Positions 23,401 to 29,627 of a DNA stretch of 64,000 nt are shown here, one piece after another (positions within the stretch are counted from its first letter, which is position 1; each line of letters opens with the position of its first letter). The stretch is from Symbiodinium natans (Eukaryota; Sar; Dinophyceae; Suessiales; Symbiodiniaceae): the NCBI GenBank assembly GCA_905221605.1, contig CAJNDS010002388.1, positions 124,001 to 188,000 of the forward strand, in the 5' to 3' direction. A program made the position numbers and the translations under genes. The notes under the pieces are model-generated. The model was not told where the DNA came from. It did not search any database and saw nothing but the letters and a program-made list of their open reading frames with translations.

Positions 23401-26400
23401 CAGCGCCGAGCGGAAGTGGAGCCACCAGTAGTGAAGGCACGAGCGAAGAGGGCAAGATTGCCGGTGATAGAAGAGTGAAAGAGTTGGAGTCCGAGCTGGA
23501 GGAGCTAAAGAAGGAATACAAGGCCACAAAGCAGGCTGGGCAAGAGCAGGGACAAGAGTTCTCGGAGTTAAAGAAGACGCTCCAGGAAACTGCCAAACTC
23601 AGGGATGACGAAGAGAAAGAGAGAGAAACAATGCGGAAGCAGGCCGAGGAGAACCTCAAGAAGTACCAGGACAAGGAGAGTGAGCTTAGGGATAGCCTGC
23701 AAAAGATAGAGGAGAGAGAGGCCGCGCTGAAGGATGCGAGGGACAAGTTGGAACAGGCCGAAGAGCGCCTCAGAGGTTACCAAACCATGGAAGACGAGCT
23801 TAAGGAGAGCCGACGTCGTGCGCAGGAAAGCGAAGCGGCTATGAAGAAAGCGATGGATAGAATTAGGCAGCTTGAGGATCAGCTCCCGAAAACCGAGAAG
23901 GAGAAGGACACCGAAGACAAGGGAGCGGAGAAGGATAGCCAGAAAGGAGCGACAACGCCGGACGTGAAGACAGATCCGGATCCGACCAAGGATAGTCAGG
24001 AGCCCGACAAGATGGATGACGAGCATGCTGCAGCTGATGATAGTATGAACACCGTCGACCCGAAGACTAGTGCCGGAACGACGAACTATGAGAGTGCGGT
24101 TCCCGAGAGCGCGAGGAATTTTGGAGGTCCGATAGAGCAGTATTCGTTGGGAGGCCGTGCGGCCATGGTGGAGCTTGACAACCCGGTTAAGGGCGCCCGA
24201 ATATACAAGGTGAAAGAAAACTTTGAGGTGGGCCGTGACACCAGCAGTACGGAGGAGCGGGGATACGGAATGGCAGCGTCGAAGAGTTTAAAAGGAATTA
24301 TGGACTCGGCCGGAATCAAACGAGAACAAGTCGAGAAGATCAAGGGTGACGAGGAGGCAGAGTGGAGATTCCAAGAGGACCTGATAAGGAGAGCCAAAGC
24401 AGACAAGAGGGACATCGAGGACAAACCCGGAATGAGCCGAATGAGTAGGAGTTTCCGAGAGATACAACGAAGGAATGCGGCAGTAATGGGGGAAATCAAC
24501 AAGAAGGTCATGTTGCAGACGTCTAACACCGTGAAGGGGGATCCGGCTCATGGAAGGTGGGAGCTGACGTTGATTCCTACGGGCAATCGCGATGCAGACG
24601 GAAACGAGATGATGAGGAATAGTGACGAGGAGGTGGTGCTATTGCCGATAGTGGAGCAGACAACAAGGGTGGAGAATCTAGAGAAGTACAAGATGGTACT
24701 TGAGAGGATAGTCTCGCAGCTCGCAGATGAGACGAGGATGGTAATGGGGATAGAAAAGGGAAAGCCAGAGGAGCTAGTTACGGCGACGGGAGTATCTAAT
24801 GACTCGGTAACGACATGGACAGGTGCCACGCTGAATGAGCTAGGAATCAAAGGAGAAGTGACCGAGATAGAAAAGCCGTACCCTGCGAATGTGTACATTG
24901 AGATGGCAAGAATAGTGGCGGAATTGGCAGCGTGGGGAGGAGATGCGTACCCAGTACAAAGGGGCGACAGGAGGAATATGAGAAGAAGCACGCAGGAGGC
25001 GATGCTAGATGGATCAGCGATCGATAGAGGAAACGGGATAGAGTATGCGCTGTGGGCGGAACAACACCACGGAGGAGGGATAGCCTGGTCTAGGATCAGA
25101 AAAGAAGTCGACGAGAGATCTTTGTATAGGCTCAGGAGAGGCGACGAGTACAGAATCGCTTACTTGTCACAGTTTTACGGGATAGAAATCACCAGCAAAA
25201 TGTATAGATGTCCGAAGACCAAGGAGCTGAAGGTGGGCATCCCATTGGCAGTGAGACCCACGAGTGGAATGAGGATGCCGAGGAACGTGGCGATGCTGAA
25301 GAGTTGGGCTGGAGACAGAGTGGAGGGACAGAAAGAAGAGCGGGAATCTCTGTGGTTCAGGCTGCACCCGGCTGATCTTCCATGCACCGGATACATGGTG
25401 GTGGGTGACGCGCAGTGGCAAGAATACGCGAAGGACGGGATAGTTTGGCCAGAGGCAGGGCATAGCGGAGTGATAGTGGAAGGATGGCATCGGGACGACA
25501 TGAGGAATCCTTTGCGAGGGTCGCAGATGACGCTCAAGGCACACTGGACGAAGTACTCTGTTGAGCCATCGGACGTGAGCAGCATACATGGGCTAGAATT
25601 TCCACAAGGAGGGATGCCAGAATGGCTATACGACTCGCTTAGATTGGCGGCTGTGCGAGGTAGGAGAATCGGAATAGCGATAGACATGAGGATGTTCACA
25701 CTAATCGGAGGCGACGTGGTGGTAACAAGAAGTGGGCGCTTCATGCTCCTCGGGCCCGTACCAATGGCATGTTGGAAAGCAGTTTGGTTCGAGGACACAT
25801 ACACGGCTCTGTACATGCGTGATTGCGAGCTGGACATGTTAGCCGATGAAAGAGGAGACTCACAAGTGAACAGGGATAGACTATCAAAGACATTGGGGAC
25901 AGATGAATACCGGGATAGAGTGAGATGGATAATGTCGGAAATGACGGAGGAGTGCGTGCATTGCCTGGCATGCCACTGTAGAATGGCGAAAGGGATAGTG
26001 ATCTGCCCGATGTGTTGCAAGCCTATGCCATCCTACCCGGACTACCTGATGGGGATGAATTTGTGGGAAATCACGGATAGAAACGCGACTATGGGAAGAA
26101 AGACGATGTGGAAGACCAAGCTACAGGAAGCCCTCGACCGCGCAGGGATTAAAATCCCGTTCAGAATGGTGGCCGAAAGGATAGACATGATAGAACGGGA
26201 CGTGGTGGCAGGGATACTGGCGAGCTTGAACCCCGCAGAAGACTGGTACTTAGGTTTTAGGGCTGGATTGTGGCCTGAGTACGAGATCGCAGCGTCACGA
26301 CCGGGGGTATACAGGTTCGCTATGGAAGAGGCGGCGATTCATGCGATGATGTTGGATAGAGAGCTGGCAACATCGTTCGGGAAGATTCTGAACTTCGAGT

Positions 26401-27692
26401 ACAAGCAGAGTGGCACAGATCACTCGGGAATAGTGGATGCGTCAGATTTCCAGCAAGCCCTTGAGACGGTTGCGGCACGCGCTGTAGTGACAGCGAGGCA
26501 GAGGTTCTTCTCCATGCATGCAGGGTGTCTGAGGAGAGGAGGACAGTTTATGAGTTATCAGCTGCTGATAGCTATGGCCGCAGGTTTTAACTCGCCGTTA
26601 TGGGGGAACAACGCTTGGGCGAAAAGCACGAGGGACATGATGGTGCAGACTGCAAATGGTTGTCTGGAGATCATGGAGAGGATAGTTGCAGAAACAAAGC
26701 GAGATCCCACTCAACCCATGGCGAAGCACATGAAGTTTGACACCGAAGGGATACCATTCAACGCGACATGGGGAGAGATTAAGGGGAAGAAGAACAAGCT
26801 TCATGGATATAGCCATGCTGCTGGATCTGCTATTCGGAACCTAGGGCTACGAAGGGAGAGATCGGAGACTGGGCCGGTGAATGAGGTATACTGGTGCTCA
26901 GTACCGATGGGAGGAATGATGATGAACTGGGCTTCGATGGGAGTAGCCGGACATTCTCGTGACGAGGCGCAGCCGGAGGCGCGTGCGGCTAATGCGGGCA
27001 CGGCATATCCAATTGCCGGGGTAAGCCTAGTGGAGCTGAACGAGAAGGGGTGGCCAAGAAGGATAGAATCGAAAGGTACGAGAACCGTCGATGTGGAGCT
27101 TAGGGACGAGATGGGGAAGAGACAAGAGCCACTGACCAGGGCAGAAAGTTCGAGTCCAATCCAACTGAAAGAGAGAGGTGGGGCGAGAGCCGATGGTGCT
27201 GAGCCCAAAGCGAGGACCCGATCACCTCTGGATAGGGAGAGAAGGGATATCATCAGGTGGCCGAAGTACGCCATGAGTGATGATAGTTCGGTGAGAAGCT
27301 CATCACGCGGATGGGGAAAAGGGCGGGATAGGGATAGAGCCGATGATCGAGGAGGCAGATACGGATGGATGCCAACTGTACCCAGGTTTGCGGAAGGGAC
27401 GAAGATGGTGGATAGAGGAAGAGGAAAGGGCTCTCTGCTGGAGAGAACTCGGGCACAAAGAGGTGGCCACGTCACTGGTCCCGAAACAGAAGACGAGTCA
27501 GCGATGAGCGAAGCGCTCAACCCGGAATTCAGAGGCACTGAGACGACATCAACCAACCGGGCAAACATGGGCGTTGAGACGGGTGACGATGCAAGTGATG
27601 CATCTGCGGGTGATCCTGTGAAAGGAAAGGGAAAGCATGGAAGGCCGCTGATGTGGAGACCGCGACGTGATCGCCAAAGAGATGAAGCCTGA
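17409..27692 (+). CDS. giant reading frame (segment D), ~3,427 codons, unknown function
   Basis: One uninterrupted frame of 10.3 kb; open from 17340, first ATG 17409, stop TGA 27690. If segment C joins at 17453 it contributes 3,412 residues of a ~3,925-residue product. Visible parts (numbered from ATG 17409): acidic and lysine-rich low-complexity region ~155-330; cysteine cluster 915-950 (C-x4-C-x2-C then C-x4-C-x2-C, zinc-ribbon-like); long coiled coil ~1918-2170; possible Tpt1/KptA-like region ~2545-2790; second cysteine cluster 2849-2870 (CxxCxxCxC-x8-CxxCC); basic disordered tail from ~3230. I see no polymerase, reverse transcriptase (YxDD), Walker A or protease signature. Lack of introns and of any decay over 10 kb argues for selection or recent origin. 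It could be a retrocopied host gene, a virus-derived locus or a new mobile element. Confidence 0.75.
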   Translation: MFGMMWPTPRDMELYDRETSAIREVISEEGRDSIGEVGVWLRRWIEVAKADRSLKTKVIVPETKITGATESLRTSDRQGVYTEMAARIDESVWKTMCGKSEAHCVSAGDRGSWHRMKVIIYTAAGFHMKDPEYQALRAMAAIGQLKAMADDAEMMEDDAESDGEEDDAMGEDRPENQSAREGDASITEECKEGSDEGFATVRSRSEQKKAKKENREAKKRKELLESAQELANQRQEKQARDEKRKSAGEKAGDGRDGGALRGTAGIGDQGDRPPAPPVPTRGDTKGAVMQAPRWKGGAGTGSNIKTLSDLKSEQEYSDRETQQETRSGDSGEGPMVIGSGGTVGVVADGTELDRVECVGTGESGGILRLRMEEEGSPVIEAPWSRNTRAGQVLGEGHLIEMQHWIRCYGAPPMAWTTIVVQVIRRMIRATCPREVTDEITPKEVYDIVKAGIYDSQVLSGTRPGAEPSYTGIALGALMRSRILNVESNVGGMRKWVEQFYRVWMGMNGILGTVPELRADGGRLGRPGHKPTSISPPPSEPRVKPTSNDADEIEVEMRWIIYNVMIEPETLSLGYEELEMLWETKLFEVVQRAGEHLIDRVMTRIEAGTGGYPDSMDVADMVEEVTKQGFGSETGGTTPLNKIEFSNYVVRIWLAKFVRTMILEDMKFPREWANTMAWWIAQNMMLVKPETDIVEMIGNDSTLFEEIISSMRRIESMGQGYPADYYRWIEEIKEDALKEALKGRRSATGIRPEPLDSVAEAEEHGVNAREAKDATMQIDAGGEMNKPESPEMDSKMEGVEAHEAMEPDSENERGQGFSELFGHGVDTIADREEDSHVARQNPEIYRRVVEDVWNQKHNFPFPWLDEARAERDELVKKMTDAVHERVTRENPVEESNTRGSGIHSFSEPVEWLRRICWGYHCHACFAWWLGYTGVDSNGEAFPCEGAVCPVCEKELGQVGKYSTLVKGRPPSVVLAAIVQNSYLPEYDPRRIVARLTERLAAEGMPWEEIDLFEPHELMVAAGIVVVDKPEAKLDFMDVIMTLGKIATDESGVLPEWNLDRCLERPQAPELMEDSVEPDARRRLRMAAASLRESPNWREEIQAIARDYRVEGMGFWRANPDVRREQWRRATEIAIERRASNLGPMELDRELRAQRVREVTQRLGPEVSDRLLIRGVNFSIFNLEDLMYKVLKDVTIEDLMAGLNSAGAGTVAAEIKKRIEQHQGRRPEFANIMNMKLGEEVRKQYQEQLELKYRPEDIQRWKPDRRREEIKKLPLWARCTMQRILLGGIRDKGANPSRIERRLYAYLQLIDFTLAEECNEPEDEEAGGVKKRGRNWQEVIKPEEMKEKIMIPHYKMNYRIARRRSTWEAVVEAAEAGQSWMIHSADGAVIRNTSWVTWTRDEGEGIGATVFNPIDYLTQTKKAAIRAMVERDMAEGDYHPNLYTEEAARGRTQYFPAHELVNALMVDSLRVTLTDRASKLCASAIFKNWVPQFERRDRLMAELHAVQVLLDGVVRSANQMPMVHPHMMYGLATLTKLRDFYAAMREAAEFYGLGSRPLGTIVADASMKEPMHPLERPEMMATNVRDVMRSMASALILTEMPETWEGLTLAEYRDRQERAAVEMDEQDRRMGWDRMRERAMTGHERKYNTAVIRQDPDDSKAVMLNMSLVAANPITAHRAPTANIRSDRVEHGRDVPGELRADRFLTGDIEAEPTHRPFMIQADRMRASMESVVTKIIDGTLISTQKGKENMTDRERLQEAEDRIKQLKFRLTNVAVRLVMVGLIDEDEDDPLCEEFDEDYERRKYYSDEEWKNIKEAEVQLGERDILVMRRGDLRGMPREEVVARMIAKLADKVSEVEKCKWVIGRMAEERMDKAGIAAEVRARAIEDKTKIEDLSRQLEDMKVEPRGGGRTNVGYKGIESMHAENENHKLKEELAVAVHERDRLARRVGELERAAENNAKLVAEVEVLLRERREELMRIGAINEMRDEFRALRDRMEKTAPSGSGATSSEGTSEEGKIAGDRRVKELESELEELKKEYKATKQAGQEQGQEFSELKKTLQETAKLRDDEEKERETMRKQAEENLKKYQDKESELRDSLQKIEEREAALKDARDKLEQAEERLRGYQTMEDELKESRRRAQESEAAMKKAMDRIRQLEDQLPKTEKEKDTEDKGAEKDSQKGATTPDVKTDPDPTKDSQEPDKMDDEHAAADDSMNTVDPKTSAGTTNYESAVPESARNFGGPIEQYSLGGRAAMVELDNPVKGARIYKVKENFEVGRDTSSTEERGYGMAASKSLKGIMDSAGIKREQVEKIKGDEEAEWRFQEDLIRRAKADKRDIEDKPGMSRMSRSFREIQRRNAAVMGEINKKVMLQTSNTVKGDPAHGRWELTLIPTGNRDADGNEMMRNSDEEVVLLPIVEQTTRVENLEKYKMVLERIVSQLADETRMVMGIEKGKPEELVTATGVSNDSVTTWTGATLNELGIKGEVTEIEKPYPANVYIEMARIVAELAAWGGDAYPVQRGDRRNMRRSTQEAMLDGSAIDRGNGIEYALWAEQHHGGGIAWSRIRKEVDERSLYRLRRGDEYRIAYLSQFYGIEITSKMYRCPKTKELKVGIPLAVRPTSGMRMPRNVAMLKSWAGDRVEGQKEERESLWFRLHPADLPCTGYMVVGDAQWQEYAKDGIVWPEAGHSGVIVEGWHRDDMRNPLRGSQMTLKAHWTKYSVEPSDVSSIHGLEFPQGGMPEWLYDSLRLAAVRGRRIGIAIDMRMFTLIGGDVVVTRSGRFMLLGPVPMACWKAVWFEDTYTALYMRDCELDMLADERGDSQVNRDRLSKTLGTDEYRDRVRWIMSEMTEECVHCLACHCRMAKGIVICPMCCKPMPSYPDYLMGMNLWEITDRNATMGRKTMWKTKLQEALDRAGIKIPFRMVAERIDMIERDVVAGILASLNPAEDWYLGFRAGLWPEYEIAASRPGVYRFAMEEAAIHAMMLDRELATSFGKILNFEYKQSGTDHSGIVDASDFQQALETVAARAVVTARQRFFSMHAGCLRRGGQFMSYQLLIAMAAGFNSPLWGNNAWAKSTRDMMVQTANGCLEIMERIVAETKRDPTQPMAKHMKFDTEGIPFNATWGEIKGKKNKLHGYSHAAGSAIRNLGLRRERSETGPVNEVYWCSVPMGGMMMNWASMGVAGHSRDEAQPEARAANAGTAYPIAGVSLVELNEKGWPRRIESKGTRTVDVELRDEMGKRQEPLTRAESSSPIQLKERGGARADGAEPKARTRSPLDRERRDIIRWPKYAMSDDSSVRSSSRGWGKGRDRDRADDRGGRYGWMPTVPRFAEGTKMVDRGRGKGSLLERTRAQRGGHVTGPETEDESAMSEALNPEFRGTETTSTNRANMGVETGDDASDASAGDPVKGKGKHGRPLMWRPRRDRQRDEA
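25040..25780 (+). other. possible Tpt1/KptA-like (RNA 2'-phosphotransferase fold) region within the giant protein
   Basis: Residues ~2545-2790 contain three blocks in the order seen in the Tpt1/KptA family: a QHH segment where the family has RHH; an LPCTGYMVVGD-x-W-x5-KDGI block resembling LP-x-x-LYHGT-x-W-x-I-x-x-x-GL; and an IDM-x6-GG-x-V-x4-SGRFML-x-x-VP block resembling the closing D-x6-G-x-x-F-x-S-x-NG-x-x-L-x-x-VP. The catalytic HGT is not kept, so activity is doubtful. This is a by-eye comparison. Confidence 0.3.
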
Positions 27693-29130
27693 TGAAATGG
27701 CGACAAGCGGGGATAGGACGAAAGCACAAAGCTGCCTAGTCACCAATGGCTCGGTGTGAGGGATAGAATGGGACATGCAAAGTCATGTGCCCGGGCCATG
27801 GCTGGTGGCGCACGCGGGGGGATAGAGCGGATGGATGGCGCAGGATGAGATGAGTGGGTGAACGGCTGTCGTGAGACTCTGGTGCAGGGCTTGGCTAGCC
27901 ACCAATAAGACCCTGCGGCGGAAGCTTCTGGGAAGGCCTGGCTCGCCACCAATAAGACATTCACATGAAAAGATCAAAAGATGAAGCTGTGGAGAGGAGA
28001 AAAGATCAGGATGGGCATGGCTAACCACCAGTGAGTCCCCACGGAGAAGATCGCTTACAAGAATGAAGGGATAGAAGCGTGGGAACTACGATGACGTCGA
28101 GGGGTACTGATTAAGAGTGAGGCCTTACCCAGGATAGTTATGGAGAAGATGAACTGAGTCGGAATGCATAATGGATAGAAGCGACGCTCGATTTTCCTGG
28201 AATGCGAAGGATAGACAATTTTACTACGCGGAATAGGCACGAGGGCACGAGGTGTAGCCGAGAGCCACGGACTGGTGGTTTGTGCTACTGCGATGAATGT
28301 CGAGGTTAGCGGATGGCGGTGTTGCTCCCGAGGATAGCCGGAGTGATCGCCGTAATCGCGGGTGGTGGTGGGCGCCCTAAAGGGGCTGGCGATCAGGTCG
28401 ACTATGCCTCCTGCGTTCTTGTTTTTGCCTGAAGCTAACCGGGATAGAAGTCGCGAATTCATCGATTTTCTGACCGCTGAGTGCGTCCCGAAAACGGGGG
28501 GTGTTTAGCACAAAGAGGTCAAGTCAATTTCATGGGGTGCGAACTTAGCTTGTACAATGATTTCGGGTTTGGGCCTGGGATAGATGCCGACCTCCTCGTG
28601 GACGAGCCTGGATAGCATATGGACTTCGTGTCCGTTCGCAGCCGCGAGCTGCTCAAGAAGGGCCCTTCTTAGTATCGTAGCAGCCAGATTTGTACAGTTT
28701 TCGCCCCCGTGGATAGTGTCCCTGTACGTTGTGGATCTGATTAGCCAACTCGCAGCCGGAGGCCAGAGGAGCTAAAAGGATCGAGCGTTGACGAGGGATA
28801 GATCCTTCCCTAACCTTTGGGATAGTTGTCTGTCCTCTTTACAACTCATAGCCGGAGGCCGGAGGATACTGAGGGCAGGTGGTTGTTCAGGTGAATATCG
28901 GGATAGGTGTACAACACGCAGCCGGACGGCTAGTGGATACATCTAGAGCGATAGGTTACCACCCCCTGGAGATAGCAACTCTGGGGATCCTTCCGATAGT
29001 TAACGTCGGGAGTGGCTCGGAACGATTGGCTAGCTACCTTGAGTTCCCCGTTGACAGGGATACTGTTACTTCTGGTGCAACATTACAACCTACAACTGTA
29101 AATATACAACTTCTTTCTCCTCGTGTGGCC
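27693..29130 (+). other. 3' non-coding part of the giant block with two families of hairpin-like repeats
   Basis: Family 1, consensus TGGCTNGCCACCAATAAGAC, at about 27733-27752, 27890-27913, 27937-27958 and 28015-28039; its first half, GGCTNGCC, is self-complementary. Family 2, consensus CAACNCGCAGCCGGAGGCC followed by a GAGGA-like tail, at 28745-28771, 28842-28868 and 28911-28939, with a weaker copy at 28630-28655. GATAG motifs lie between them. I see no credible protein here. The arrangement resembles a structured 3' untranslated region. Confidence 0.6.
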
Positions 29131-29303
29131 TGAGCTAGTTACTGGAACGGGTTGCGCAAGTTTTCATTGGTTTGGACACTTCGCACATTAAGGTACCCTA
29201 TAAAAAGACCCTAGAAATCCCTTTTCAAATGCAACGTAAGAGTAGGCTTCTGGGTTCTTAAGGTAAAACCCCCCTACTTTCGGTTCCACAAATGGCATCG
29301 CAG
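29131..29303. other. junction between giant block and ceramidase exon
   Basis: GATAG motifs stop and the sequence becomes intron-like, containing CCCTATAAAAAGACCCTAG and a pyrimidine-rich stretch before the first ceramidase exon. No obvious terminal or target repeat of the giant block is visible. Confidence 0.4.
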
Positions 29304-29329
29304 GCCCCTTCATTGCCGCCTTCGCTCAG
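29304..29329 (+). CDS. ASAH2: ceramidase exon 1 (visible): GPFIAAFAQ
   Basis: AG|GC acceptor and CAG|GTGCAGG donor. Matches the family block that precedes the SN-x-GDVSPN motif. Enters with one base of a Gly codon supplied by an unseen upstream exon. Confidence 0.75.
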
Positions 29330-29589
29330 GTGCAGGGGCGATGTTGGGTCGTGTGTGTCGCACCTTTCGTTTCCCTAAGGGTCCATGCGCCTATGTGGCA
29401 TGTACTTGGGCACCTAAGGTTTGGGGTAAGAATCCCCAAGAACCCAGAAGGGCTACTTAGGGAACATACCTGCGGCAGGGCGCAGCTGGGGACATCTCGC
29501 CGAACGTCCAGGGCGCTTGGTGCGAGGTTCGGCCTGGATGTTTCTGTGGTACTTGTACCCTTACTATTTACTTGAGGACAACCCCCCCC

Positions 29590-29627
<38 letters not shown>

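Larger units (their letters stand above)
16148..29000 (+). repeat. strand-specific GATAG motif field
   Basis: I counted roughly 115 GATAG occurrences on the plus strand between 16150 and 29000, most as GGATAG or TGATAG/CGATAG, against only about five on the minus strand. Random expectation for a 5-mer is about 12-13. The motif falls in the two reading phases that do not create a TAG stop (Asp-Arg/Ser or Ile), and it continues at similar density past the stop codon at 27692 up to about 28990. It is absent at this density elsewhere in the window. Confidence 0.85.

Noticed and set aside
17409-27692. RNA-dependent RNA polymerase, reverse transcriptase or helicase in the giant protein
   Set aside because: I looked for GDD with its A and B motifs, YxDD and Walker A and found none in a plausible setting. 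The only GDD is in the low-complexity tail.
29330-29575. An 81-codon plus-strand frame
   Set aside because: It overlaps a ceramidase intron and exon 2 in the wrong frame.
29582-29626. Poly(A) tail marking a retroposed end of the giant block
   Set aside because: The A-run follows a C-run inside MITE A copy 1 and lies after two ceramidase exons, so it cannot be the tail of the giant block.
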